A DNA stretch of 64,000 nucleotides from the NCBI GenBank assembly GCA_963921935.1, contig OY998180.1, forward strand, positions 211,846,744 to 211,910,743, in the 5' to 3' direction. A program made the position numbers and the translations under genes. Numbering within the stretch: position 1 is the stretch's first letter; the number at the start of each line of letters is the position of its first letter. Of this stretch, positions 11,759 to 22,958 are shown piece by piece. Under the pieces are notes generated by a model. The model did not search any database. It saw nothing but the letters and a program-made list of their open reading frames with translations, and was not told where the DNA came from. The stretch comes from Galeruca laticollis (Eukaryota > Arthropoda > Insecta > Coleoptera > Chrysomelidae).

Positions 11759-11914
11759 AGTGATAATTGTAAAGATCAGCACATATAGTTTTTCTGGTTT
11801 TCTATATCATTGCACAATTATGCTGATCTTAATTGGGAAAAAGATATCCAGGATATCCCAATAGGGCTAATAATATCTAAGCTTTAACATTTGTAATATA
11901 TCTTCTTCTTTTTT

Positions 11915-12121
11915 CTATTAACATATATTAAGTCAATCACAAGGTAGGTCACTTCTTGGTCTAGTCAAAAATAATTATTAAACATAAGGTAGGCATCACA
12001 TGAAATGTAACTTGTGCCATTCTGACGATGAAAGTAATATCAAACCATGTGTCAATTTTTACAATTTTTAGAAAAAAATTCATTATGTTGTGGAATTATT
12101 TAGAAACAGTTTCATTTAAAT
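11915..12121. repeat. Dispersed repeat, copy A (about 205 bp)
   Basis: This segment matches 16437-16650 in the same orientation: TTCTATTAACATATAT, GGTAGGTCACTTCTTGGTCT, AATAATTATTAAACAT and GTGGAATTATTTAGAAA occur in the same order in both. It has no coding content. The copy ends just before the foldback element at 12132. Confidence 0.65.
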
Positions 12122-12131
12122 AAGGCATTAG

Positions 12132-12575
12132 TGTTGTCCCCAATACAAGGTTTTGATTCGACTAGTTCTATAAGCGTCACCATGTCGCATTTAAAGTCAC
12201 TCGCCTTAATAATATGTTATATTATTTGTTTGTTGTTTTTTAATATAAAACTGTCCCTGCAAGCGTTAAAAAACCACTGGCTACCCGATACCGACAATGA
12301 TATCGAAGCGTACATAAATATAATAATGCTATGAAATGCTTTCGCACTTACCGGCATATCGGTGCCATGTCGTTGCAGATACCGACATGTCGGTGGACAG
12401 CAGTAATCCCTATCGTGTCGTCGTGCTGACATTTGTTTTTTAACGCTACGAGTGACAGTTTTATATTAAAAAGCAACAAACAAATAATGTATTATTATTA
12501 TGGCGAGTAATTTCAAATGCAATGTGGTGACGCTTATAGAACTAGTCGAATCAAAATTTTGTATTGGGGACAACA
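12132..12575. mobile_element. Foldback MITE with about 150-bp inverted arms
   Basis: The left arm begins TGTTGTCCCCAATACAA and the right arm ends with the complement TTGTATTGGGGACAACA. Pairing continues through GATTCGACTAGTTCTATAAG, a block with TTGTTTGTTG, and TTTTTAATATAAAACTGTC to the AGCGTTAAAAAAC block. The spacer (about 12280-12430) is rich in TATCGG/CCGATA words. There is no gene; it is a non-autonomous DNA element. Confidence 0.65.
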
Positions 12576-12830
12576 GAGCAAGAACAAAACATTAAGAGTA
12601 AAAAGCTCGGTGGAAATATCTTGGGACTGTACTGTCGAATAAATTTTTGGTGTGAAAGATCAATAGCCGATATCGTGTCGCTGTCGGATCGGTGTCGTGT
12701 AGTTAGGTCTGAAAACGCCCACCGAAATATCGGCACCTGCAACGACATGGCGCCGGTAAGTGCGAAAGCATTTGATTGCATTATTATATTTGTGCACGCT
12801 CCCATGTCGAGTCGGTATCGTTTAGTTGGG
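12290..12830. repeat. Second inverted repeat overlapping the foldback MITE
   Basis: A block at about 12309-12400 (AATATAATAATGC, AAATGCTTTCGCACTTACCG, CCATGTCGTTGCAG) is present as its reverse complement at 12719-12801. The two arms carry several copies of ATATCGG-type words. One arm lies within the MITE spacer and the other outside, so the two foldbacks interlock, which suggests insertion of one element into another followed by rearrangement. Confidence 0.55.
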
Positions 12831-12984
12831 TCTGAAAACAATCGATAGTTGCGGCGGCAATTCACATTATACAATAAGTATTCGACAGCTCGACGGGTTG
12901 TTTGTGATAAATTAAACAAAATTAGAATATACAAAGTGAGGAACGCTCGTGTGTCATGTTTAGAAATTTTACAAATAAAGATCT

Positions 12985-13130
12985 AGCTATAATGACTATA
13001 TATTTCTTGATGAAGGTGACGAAGCCGTAATGAACGTGCATAAAATGTTACAGAGACGTAAAACTGAAGAATATCGTACTTTATATAAAGAACTGGTAGA
13101 CTACGAAAGAAAATTTTACCAATATTTTGT
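12985..13130 (+). pseudogene. Harbinger (HARBI1-like) transposase, N-terminal fragment
   Basis: The frame gives LDEGDEAVMNVHKMLQRRKT followed by EEYRTLYKELVDYERKFYQYF, matching the pre-catalytic region of HARBI1-like proteins, where a [EY]-x-TL-x-x-EL motif precedes F-x-x-YFRM. It breaks off before the DDE domain. The PIF/Harbinger MITE at 13306 lies close by, but it is not certain that both came from one element. Confidence 0.45.
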
Positions 13131-13305
13131 CCATATTTTTTTTCTGTTGTTCACTATACTTATTATGTGACATATCGTACAGTTCCGGATATTCACGTAC
13201 AAATTCAATTAGGTAATATTTGCAAGATGAAAGAACAAGTATAGAAATAAGTGTCACTCTTTGACATCTTGCAACATAAATTTGATTATATGAAGTACAC
13301 TATAA

Positions 13306-13806
13306 GGCTCGTTTCATAAAGGACGGACAATCCGTCGTATTAATTGTTTTATATCTGTCGTTCTCATGTCCGTGTATCATCGGTCGACCGATAAAAAGCG
13401 CAGGGGCATCGGTCCAGCCCGTAGCGTTTGCGGATCATCGGTTCAAGTCGGAACCTTTGGTAAATAGAGATTTTCCCATGCAGGCGTATCATCGGTTGGT
13501 GTTTTTAATGCAGTGTTGCAGGCCAGTTTAGTTTTAGTGTTATTTTTTTGCTACAACGCAAAATTGCAGTAAGTAGTGAAGAAAAATACTGGGTTTGAAG
13601 ACATAGAGGATGGACCGATATCCTCCTAGATTTTTGCTTTTCAATTAACCTTTTTACACACAAAGGGACAACAACGTGATGCTGCGTACTTCTCAGATTC
13701 ATGTTGACAACTGATGATACGCGTTAATGTGAAAACAATTTACTCGACCGATGATCGGCAGCGACCGATCATCAGCACTTATGATCGGTCTTTACTGAAA
13801 TGGGCC
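13306..13806. mobile_element. PIF/Harbinger-type MITE (501 bp)
   Basis: The left end GGCTCGTTTCATAAAGGAC and the right end, read inward on the other strand, GGCCCATTTCAGTAAAGACC form an imperfect terminal inverted repeat. TAA is repeated on both sides (13303-13305, 13807-13809), matching the 3-bp TWA duplication of PIF/Harbinger. The interior has many ATCATCGGT/ACCGATGAT words on both strands near the ends, and no intact gene. Confidence 0.6.
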
Positions 13807-13809
13807 TAA

Positions 13810-14780
13810 AGGTGAGAATTAAGATGATATGACTATTCTAATGATAAACAGAATATTGGAACAAAAATGAAATGAAAAAAATAACTGGAACTAACTATCA
13901 AAATAATTGAGATTAGACTAATCGACTAAAAACGAAATTTGATCAGACATTCAGGAAGATCATCTAGATGTATTTTAAAGTACGTAATTAGGATATGCAC
14001 CTGGATAGTGAAATAGAATCATACTACAGATGCGAAATATCCTGTGAATATGCTTTAATTTAGAATAGGAACCTTACATATTACGAAGTATCAGATTTAT
14101 GTCAAAAGTTTATCCTTGTATTACTGAACTGTATAAATTTTTTCTAATCATATGCTTAGAAATGAATAGGTCATTGTTGTTTTCATTTCTGCCTCTATAT
14201 TGATTGATATTAGTGTGTCTTGAATTAATGCAGAGCTTCTATTGCAGAATCAGATGTTAAATGTTGTATGCTAGTATTGCTTGTTGATAATGGAGGAGAT
14301 AGTGTTTGCTGCCTTACTGTTCGGATTGAAGTTGTAGGAGGGGTTTGGTAGGTTCTGATTGGTTAGTACTATTACTACATTATGACAGTCAGCTTTGCAA
14401 TTTCGGAATAGAGAATAGGAATACTGTTTATTGATAAGTATAGCTGCCATATTAAAAATTTTGAATAAATTTAACCCCTTCTCACACGGATCGTAAGCGT
14501 ATCGTTAAGACGCAACGAATACGAGCCCTGCGGAGATGTTCACACGAATCGTCGCATTATTATTTTATAAAAATATTATTTATTTATAAAAATAAAAATA
14601 TATTGCATTACTTGCCGGTCCAGTTCATTTTTGACTATATCTACTACATATTTCCTTGAATATTTACTTAATGAATGATTGTATAGATAAGGGAAGGTTT
14701 CAACCTGTTTCAAGGATTCATTTTTCAATCATATCGAAACAAAAACTTCTTTGAATATTATATCGAAATGTATAGAGACA
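13810..14780. other. Non-coding interval
   Basis: No gene was recognised. CACACGGATCG near 14494 and CACACGAATCG near 14551 form a short direct repeat. Otherwise it is AT-rich with no visible structure. Confidence 0.45.
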
Positions 14781-15832
14781 TTATTTAAACTTAATATAAC
14801 TAACCGAAATTTCTCCAAACATAACCAAAAATGTAGTATATCTGGATTTATAGGACCCGCTGTACTCGCTCTAGTCAACTTAAAATCAATAGGGTACATC
14901 TGTGAGACACCTTGAAAAATATCCAATTACAAAATTGGTCACATGTGTACACTCCGGAGGCTGTATCGTGCTAACAACCCGATATTTCTCCAAAAAGGAC
15001 CAAAAATGTGACACTTCAGGTAAATTAGCACCCGTTGTACTAGCTCTGTTGAGCTAAAAATTAATAAGGTTCATCTATAAGATGCCCTGAACAATATTCA
15101 ATCATAAAATTGGTCACTTGTATACACTCTGGAGGCTGTATTGTGCTAACAAACTGAAAATTCTCCAAAAATTACAAAAATTTGGTACTTCAAGGTACTT
15201 CAAGTACCGTAGCACCCGTTGTACTGGCTATAGTATGCTGAATATCAATAGAATTCATCTTTGAGACGCCCTGAATAATAACCAATCATAAAATTGGTCA
15301 CTTGTATATACTTCGGAGGCTACATCGTGCTAACACACTGAAATTTAGCACATGTTGTTCTGGCTCTGGTGATCTGTAAATGAATAGGGTTCATCCGTGA
15401 GATGTCCTGGATAATATTCAATCATAAAATTGGTGACTTGTTGGACTCCGGAGGCTGTATCGTGCTAACAAACTTAAATTTCTCAAAAAATGACAAAAAT
15501 GTCGTACTTCAAGTACCATAGCACCCGTTGTACTGGCTCTGGTAAGCTGAAAATCAATAATTTCATCTGTAAGATGTCCTGAATAATATTCAATCATAAA
15601 ATTGGTGACTTGTTGCACTCCAGAGGCTGTATCGTGCTAACAAGACATGTAACGAAAAGTGGCCGCCGACATACACACAGGATTTTTTTTCTAAAAACCG
15701 TTTTTTCGTGTTGTTCTTGATGGAAAACGTAAAAATAACTAGTAAAAGTAATTTTTCTTTCAAAATTCCAACTTTTTTTGGGGTAAACCAATAGTTTTCT
15801 CGCATATTGGATAGGTTGGGCGGAAAAGTAAA
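14781..15832 (+). mobile_element. Tandem-repeat-bearing element, copy 1
   Basis: About five units of roughly 175 bp run from 14781 to 15645. GGAGGCTGTA landmarks at 14956, 15131, 15315, 15450 and 15622 give spacings of 175, 184, 135 and 172; the short one is a deletion. Each unit carries TAAAATTGGTCACTTGTATA, CGTGCTAACAA, ATTTCTCCAAAAA and GCACCCGTTGTACTGGCTCT. The array is followed by a unique block (15645-15832) with TTTTTTCGTGTTGTTCTTGA and GGTTGGGCGGAAAAGT. The same order, array then unique block, recurs at 50690-51433 and, inverted, at 62865-63840, so this is a mobile unit and not a local satellite. Confidence 0.7.
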
Positions 15833-15873
15833 AATGAACTGTCCGGCCAATAGGTATAAATACATTTGGAAAA

Positions 15874-16263
15874 ATGCCCTCTAAGATTGCTACATTTTTG
15901 GGACTACCGTATCAAAACCAATTTACAAGGCATTGCTTCAGAAGATCATCCGCTTCTTTGCTAGCAGAATCACAGTCAAATATTACGCAAATCAAATAGC
16001 ACGTCGGATGGAAGTCTACTACAGTCACTGAAGGTTATATCGACGAGTCCATTAATCAGAAAAATGTTATTGTTCAAAGAATTCTCCCAGCTACAAAATC
16101 CAGTGCCACAGCAGATTTCGAAATCCCATCCACTCCCCGGCAAACAATAACTAGGAAGAATAAAATTTCCAATTCTAGCTCAAATTCGTTACAAACCTCC
16201 TCTACGTTGCAAGGAATTAATATTAGCAATTGTTCCAGCTGCACTATTAATATTTCATATTAA
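15874..16263 (+). pseudogene. Crypton-like tyrosine recombinase, C-terminal half
   Basis: One frame from 15874 to the TAA at 16261 carries FTRHCFRRSSASLLAES, then, after an in-frame TAG at 15997, HVGWKSTTVTEGYIDES. These are the second half of a tyrosine recombinase active site: H-x-x-R (HCFR), H/W (HVGW) and the nucleophilic Tyr (EGYI). The spacing and the RHCFRRS form resemble insect Crypton/KIAA1958-like proteins. The N-terminal half with the first catalytic Arg is missing, and a Ser/Thr/Asn-rich tail follows. It begins about 40 bp after the tandem-repeat element copy 1. Confidence 0.65.
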
Positions 16264-16436
16264 TTTTTATACTTACGTAATAATGACAGTTGATAATAAA
16301 AGTTTATTGAAAATTTTGCTTTTGAGCTAAAAGATAAATTTAATATCGGCTTTAAAAATGCTCGTTTATAAAGATTTTCATGAAATTATCTGTCTCGCCC
16401 CTAACTTCGTGGAATCTACTCATATTACTGTTTTTT

Positions 16437-16650
16437 TTCTATTAACATATATCAAGTTAATCACTAGGTAGGTCACTTCTTGGTCTAGCCAAGAATAATT
16501 ATTAAACATCAGGTAGGCATAAACTAAAATGTAATTGCTGTCATTATGACGATATTTGATATCGAAACAATTGTCAAATTTCTTAGAATTTTTAGCTTTT
16601 TATTCAATATATTGTGGAATTATTTAGAAAACGTAAGTTTCATTTAAAAA
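16437..16650. repeat. Dispersed repeat, copy B
   Basis: Direct counterpart of 11915-12121, sharing the CATATAT, GGTAGGTCACTTCTTGGTCT and GTGGAATTATTTAGAAA blocks. Divergence is moderate, with small indels. Confidence 0.6.
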
Positions 16651-16942
16651 CAGTAATAAATATTTTCATGTTAACACAACGTGTTAAAAATATTTTTAAC
16701 ACTATACCTTATAAACATACACTTTTAAAACTCAAAGGATGCATTAGAAACGTCACTTTTAATGGCAGGTCTACAAAAAATATTTTTTTACGCTTGCTTT
16801 TTCCCGCCAGTGCACTACGCCTATCGTAATAACAATAAAAATCTCAAGCGATTCGCTGCAACAACGCTTCATCTGCGGACTTGCATTTATATGTAGGGTA
16901 GGATGGGCCTCTAAGAGACATGGGCCACCATGAGACAATTAA

Positions 16943-19025
16943 CCTTTTCACTGCGGGAACCGTATATACACGTAAAATATTTTGTGGCCTGAGTGCGGGA
17001 ACCGTATAAATACACGAAGCATTTTAATGCATTTACTGCGGAAAACGGATGAAACTAAGATTAATTACGTATTATGTGTTGCCTATAGACTGTTCCTGTT
17101 TTATTTCAAAAGTTTTAAATGATGTTTAAAATTCTAGGGACTTCATTGCGGGAACCGTATAAATCAGCGATTTTTTTTCAGAGTCGAACTTATTGCTTTT
17201 TTGTTTTTATTTATGCTACTTTCGGTACACATTGAAAATTAATACTTTTATTCAATTCGTTAGCGTGTGTAGTTTAAAATGTCCCGAAAAAAAATTTAAC
17301 CGAGCAGGAACTTTATGAAATATTAATGAATAGTGATAGTGAAGATGAATTTTTGCGCAATGAATCTGACTTGGAAAATGATAGCTGCGACACTGAACAT
17401 GAGGATGAAAGGGTTGTAACTTCTTTATCAAATGCAGAGCCAGGAGGTTCCGGTCAACAAGCCAAACGTCTCAAACGTCAAAAAACATCGATGTTTGAAT
17501 GGAAGGACGGAAACTTGGAGCCAAACATTCATCCCTTTCTTGGTGACAAATCGGGATGTTTGGATGACAATGTACGTAATAATCCAAATATTTTTCATTT
17601 ATATTTTTCTGAGGAGTTAATGGGAAAAATTGTTGTACAAATTAACAATTTCTACAAATACGTTGTGGAACATGGTGATATAGAAGTAAAATCTCGCATC
17701 ACGAAGTGGAAAGACACAGATGTGGATGAGATGTATTGTTTTCTAGCTGTATCTATTCTTATGGCTCAAGTGAAGAAACAAAAAATTAATGCTTATTGGT
17801 CAACTGACACTTTTTTGTCCACACCCATTTTTCCTCAAATTATGGATTTTATTATTTACACGGGATCTAAAACCGAAATTAAAACCTACCACGAAGAACT
17901 GGGAAAATCGGGAAATATTGTATACACGTTAATGGAGCCCTATTTAAACCAAGGACACACTTTGTTCGTCGATAATTGGTATACCAATCCACTTTTATTT
18001 GAAAGACTACATGCAGATCAAACTAATGCATGTGGCACAGTAAAAACTAATAGAAAACATATGCCACCTATGAGCGAAAAATTAAGTAGTCAGTGTATTA
18101 GCTACAAGACAACAAATATGCAGGCAATGAAGTGGGTAGATAAACGAGATGTTAGGATGCTGAGCACAGAACATTCTAGCACCATGGTAGATACCGGTAA
18201 AAAAACAGAGAAAATGTTTCTATTGAGAAACCACAATGTATTGTTGAATACAATAGTAATATGGGTGCTGTAGATAAAACGGACATGCTTCTTAGTTCTG
18301 TTGAATCGGTTAGAAAGACATTGAAATGGTACAAGAAGTTATTTTTTCATTTATTGGATTTGACTGTGCTGAACTCCAATGTTTTATATGATATTACCAG
18401 TGGTAAAAACGTTCCAATTGCGGATTTTCAATTACAACTCGTAAAAGACATTATCGCTAAACATCAAAAAATTAAACCCCGAGCATCAACTAGTAGAAAG
18501 TCCGATGATGGTCATTCACCATTACGCCTCATTGAAAGACATTTTCCGGCAATGTATCAGGTCCCAGAAGAAAATAAAAGATCACCATCTAAGCGATGTG
18601 TTGTATGTGCGAAACAAAAAATCCGTATAGAAACTCGTTATGCGTGTATAATACCATGCTTCGAGAAATACCACACTATGAAATATTTCTAATTTTTATA
18701 ACATTCTTATAACACTTTTTTCGATTTGCAAGTTTCTCATATCTTTTTATAAAATTAAAGCAAATTCCGAAAATTTCATTTTAGCCTTTTGTTTTTTATT
18801 TTATCAAATTATTTAAATATAAATATTTCTAAATTTGGTTGTTATTTTTTTTGTACAGCAAACAACAGAGACGGTCCTGTTTCAAATATACTGATACACT
18901 GCGAGAACCGTGTTAGTACGCGATACTCTTTAAAGCTTGACTGCGGGAACCGTATTGATCAGCAGTACCTCGAAACAGCCGCACAGCAATCACAGCTTTC
19001 AAATAGCCTAGCCGCAGCGAAAGGG
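16943..19025 (+). mobile_element. piggyBac element 1, TTAA target duplication
   Basis: TTAA lies immediately outside both ends (16939-16942, 19026-19029). The left terminus is CCTTTTCACTGCGG and the right one, on the opposite strand, CCCTTTCGCTGCGG. Copies of TGCGGGAACCGTATA occur near both ends in the same orientation (about 16953, 16991, 17153; 18897, 18938) and may be transposase binding sites. It is inserted in the leader of a pogo element. Confidence 0.85.
17279..18692 (+). pseudogene. piggyBac transposase 1, broken
   Basis: The likely start is ATG 17279 (MSRKK), but an A-run at 17287-17294 is one base short and the frame continues only after a shift (NLTEQELYEILMNSDSEDEF). The N-terminal acidic region is followed by SMFEWKDGN-like and DEMYCFLAVSILMAQVKK blocks. 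At about 17840, FPQIM is joined directly to DFIIYTGSK; about 100 residues including the first catalytic Asp are deleted. The second Asp is kept in LFVDNWYTNPLLF. A second frameshift at about 18205, in a run of seven A, precedes NMGAVDKTDMLLSS and the C-terminal Cys-rich finger (KRCVVCAKQKIRIETRYAC) ending at 18692. Confidence 0.8.
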
Positions 19026-19221
19026 TTAAATATTTCCGTTTAGATATAGTGTTGACCTCTGTTGGTCGAGGTAATAAGTTAACACTACGTGCCGGTTTAC
19101 CAATATAATTTTCTATTACCGTACAGTCTTAGTAGAGTTATGACCACCAGTGGGTGTGTATCTCATCGAAATTTTTAAGACTTGCATTTTCGTTCGTTCG
19201 TCAAGAGAAGAATAAAACTAT

Positions 19222-21680
19222 ACTCGATAGTCGAAATTGTGTAAAGTGAGTCAGAGCTATCTAATCAACACTTTGGTTAAAGCGCAGTTGCCATATGTAT
19301 TCTAGGGAGAAATGCTGTATTTTATAAATACACTTCAAATCCATTGTGTCAATATTTCAGGTACAAAAGATGCAATGTAATTAAGTCAATACCAATTTAA
19401 TATATTTATTTCAAATTTCAAGCAGACTAATAATTAGTTTACTTGAAATGTGAAATAAAGTGTTTATGTATATTTCTTTAACGCAAAGTTTGTTGTGAAA
19501 AACTCGCCGATTTGACAATGTTGGAGAGTCGCTTCAATGTTCCGGCTTTGAGAACGAGATAGATAGATCGAGCTACGCGAATGAGACAGTGATAGTAAAC
19601 AGTTATGTGAGGTGTTTATTCTCTTCATGAGCGTAACATCAGTATTTGTGTTGTGGTTTTGTGTGATAAATCGGTTATTATTGGTATTTATTGTAATATT
19701 TATATCGGTATATTTAGTGACAATAATGGCGGAGTGTAGCGGTGTTGGCGATAAAAAACGGCGTCGTAACAATTTAATTCGGGAAGAAAAAGTCCTTATA
19801 TTAAATGTGTACGAAGGACTGCGTGCCATGGACAAACAGTTGGGTGTTAGTGACGCTGTGATTAAGTGCAGTTATTTAACTAAAGTTTCTGAGAGTACTA
19901 TATACAATATTCTAAAGAAATCGCGGGACGGATCTTTGACAAGAGAACGAGGTGAAAACTGTAAACCGGAAAGTAGGGGAAGAAAGAAAATTGTTTTGGA
20001 CGACCAAACACGGAATGCTATACGTAGGGAAATACATTCTTTTTATTTTAGGAATGAAATCCCCTCGGTAGCTAAATTGAGCAAGGTAATAGAAGCTGAT
20101 GATACTTTACCAAACATCAGTGATAAAGTTTTGAGACGAACTTTAAAATTAATGAATTTTCGTTACCAAACAAGAAGTAGAAACAGTGCCTTAATTGAAC
20201 GAAATGACATTGTGGAATGGAGGAGAAATTATTTAAAACAGATACGACAGTTTCGTAACGAAGGACGGCACATATATTATCTTGACGAAACATGGTTAAA
20301 TGAAGGCCACACTGTGTCAAAAGTGTGGCAAGACATGAATATACGAAGCAATCGACAAGCCTTTATGGAGGGTTTCTCTTCCGGTTTAAAAGCTCCCTCT
20401 GGGAAAGGACGTCGACTGATTATCACTCACATTGGCAGCGAAGAAGGATTTGTAGAAGGTGGATTACTAAGTTTTCAGTCCAAAAAAACTGTCGATTACC
20501 ATGAAGAGATGGATGGTAACCGGTTTGAAACATGGTTTAGATCAATTTTAACAAAGGTAACTCCTGGTTCAGTGATAGTTATGGATAATGCTTCATACCA
20601 CTCTCGTCGACTGGAGCAAATACCTACTTCAGCTAGCCGCAAGAGGGTTATAATTGATTGGTTAGAGTAAAAGCATTCCGCACAACGAGGCAATGCTAAA
20701 AGTTGAATTATTATCTCTCGTACGGAAACATAAAAGCAGTTATATTAAGTACGTTGTCGATGAAATGGCGAAAGATTTCAACGTCTCAGTTGTTAGACTT
20801 CCTCCCTACCACTGTGAGTTAAACCCCATCGAGCTGGTTTGGGCCCAAGTGAAAAATTATGTTGCGAGAAAAAACAGTACATTCAAAATGGCTGACGTTG
20901 AGAAACTGTTTGACGAGGCGCTGCATACCGTTACTGCTGAGAGTTGGCGTAAATGTATTCAACACGTATTAAAAGAAGAAATAAAGTTTTGGGATTTAGA
21001 CATACGTGTAGAAGTAATGACGGAACCACTCATTATCGATATAGGAGGAGAAAGCGATGATTCTGAGGAGTCGTCAGGGAGTGATACCGCTTCCAGTTAG
21101 TCAGACATTTTACAAGTGACCTCGCAACATACCTATACTTATTGGTAATTTATTTTGGTCTTGACAAACAACTTTTTTTTAGTTTTAGTAGTAGTAAGTT
21201 GGAATTGACTTTTAAACATTTTTTTATTTTGTTTTAACTTACTTATGAACAACTTGTGATAAGTTATTATTTCAAATGTTAAAAATTGAAATTCCAGATA
21301 TTTCAGTATTCGCACCCTTAAACTATGATACGCTCATGGAGTTCACTTTAAATCGGTAGATAACCGATGACGTCACTTTACAGAATTTCGACTATCGACT
21401 TTTTTATATACTTCTTATTATAGCTCATCCTTAAAAATGTGTATTATTCTTGGTAACACCCTGTATATACATAATGATACCTACCATAATAATTTCGTAT
21501 TTCTGTTCTCTCAAATTTAAACGCCAGAGCGTACAAGAACATTTTCTATTTATTTTTTATTTAGGACTATTAAGAACCCTTCAAAAATGATGCGCTCATG
21601 AAGTTCGCTTCTGCAACTGATTTTATGGACAGTAAGAGCGATGAGTCACTTTACAGAATTTCGACTATCGAGTATAGTAA
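19222..21680 (+). mobile_element. Sailor (DD82E) IS630/Tc1/mariner-type element
   Basis: A terminal inverted repeat of about 35 bp, starting CTATACTCGATAGTCGAAAT on the left (from about 19220), is matched by its complement at 21643-21680. A similar but more diverged copy lies at 21373-21402, preceded by a repeated GCTCATG-containing block (21317-21400 resembles 21575-21670), so the right end is partly duplicated. ACACCCTGTATATA at about 21455 may belong to a small insertion between the two. The transposase relic occupies the interior. Confidence 0.6.
19726..21100 (+). pseudogene. Sailor-type DDE transposase with one frameshift
   Basis: ATG 19726 (MAECSGVGDKKRRRN) starts a helix-turn-helix region (residues about 20-65, SESTIYNILKK), then a second DNA-binding segment (residues 95-150). 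Catalytic motifs are YYLDETWLN (Asp 187), VIVMDNASYH (codon 20584-20586) and, in the next frame, CELNPIELVW (Glu at 20831-20833). The frame breaks at 20668-20670, where GAG is followed by TAAAAGC. Aligning with the second copy at 27242 (DWLQKNNIDFDE) places one extra residue here, implying a 2-base deletion and exactly 82 residues between Asp and Glu, the DD82E signature of Sailor. An acidic tail (GGESDDSEESSGSD) ends at 21100. It would be intact but for this one lesion. Confidence 0.75.
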
Positions 21681-21904
21681 AGGTAAATTTTCTATACCAT
21701 TTTTTAGAACAGTTAATAAGCATTCTTTCGCTCGTCATAAATGTATGAAATCGCAAATAGAATATAATTTGGTATGTACTACTACTACTAACCACGTGCA
21801 AATGGGCTACCATGAGACACATTTTCAGGGCCACCTTGAGACACTGTCTCATGGTGGCCCACATAAGGAACTGGCTGTATCAGGTAAATTATTTTTAATA
21901 GATC

Positions 21905-22958
21905 TCCGTCCAGAGGTCGCAAAAGGAAAAGTCAGAAAGGTTTTTTTTTGAGAAGAATGTATGAGAAGAGCTGTTCGACAAGTATTGATAGGGGAAGGTG
22001 GCGTAAAACTGTCTCTACGTAAAGCTGCAGAAGAGAACGGTTTATCCTTTCAGACGTTGCAGAGATATGTTAAAAAAGTAAAAGAAAAGACGGACCCTAA
22101 CATGCAAATATCCCTGAACAGCCAATATAAACATAGATTAATTTTTACAGATAATGAAGAAAGAGCGCTTGTGGATTATGTAATCATATGGTCTAAAATG
22201 TGTTATGGACAAACAACAAAAGATACTCGAGAATTGGCGTATGAAATAGCAAAAATTAACCCAAAGGAAAATTCCGTTCAGTTGGGAAAGAAATAAATTG
22301 GCTGGAGTCAACGATTATGGATGTCCCACCTGTCATTGAAGATTTTACTGAAGAAATACCATCAACTTCTGTGGAAACATCCCATTTTATACAAATTCCA
22401 TCTACCTCCTTAAATACACCACAGGTTACAGATAATCCAGCTGAAGATAAACCTGCTACAGCAGTTTTTGTTAGTCCCCAGATATTCAAAGGCTACCCGA
22501 AGGCAGGCCAAAGAAAATTACAAAAGAGCAAGCGTAAAAGAGCTAAAAGTTGTATACCCACAGACACACCTGAAAAGGAGAAAATTGAACAGAGAGAAAT
22601 GGAAAAAAAGAAAAAGAACAGAAGAAAAGAAAGGAAGCTTGCAAAAACCGTATTTGCGAAGAAAAGAAAACAGATCACTAAGAACATATCTTCCGATGAA
22701 GATAATACCGAATTTGAAAGTGAGATACCTTTCCAAGACGATTCTGATGAGGACGGGTGGATTCCTGAAGTCGAACCGTCAAGCTTTGAAGAACTTGATA
22801 AGGATCCTGAGCCCAATGATTTTGCTTTGGTACAATTCAAGGCAAAAAATGATGTATTCTTTGTAGGAAAAGTAGCCGAACTAGAATCAGTATCTAGTGA
22901 TGTCAAAATCAATTTCCTAAGAAAAGCCTCGAATTTTAATCAACTGAACATGCGTTAA
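21905..22958 (+). pseudogene. pogo transposase relic lacking the DDE domain
   Basis: A shifted start region at about 21905-21960 leads into MRRAVRQVLIG..LSLRKAAEENG..FQTLQRYVKK, the psq-type helix-turn-helix also seen in the complete pogo protein (46648). TDNEERALVDYVI...MCYGQTTKDTRELAYEIA follows. At about 22295 the sequence jumps (KLAGVND) straight to the basic/acidic tail, KGYPKAGQRKLQKSKRKRAK and TDTPEKEKIEQREMEKKKK, and the C-terminal ALVQFKAKNDVFFVGKVAEL...KINFLRK, homologous to the complete copy. The catalytic domain is therefore removed by an internal deletion, and a frameshift disrupts the start. Confidence 0.75.

Noticed and set aside
22493..22912. 139-codon minus-strand frame, Ser/Phe-rich
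   Set aside because: Antisense of the Lys/Glu-rich pogo tail; no conserved motif.
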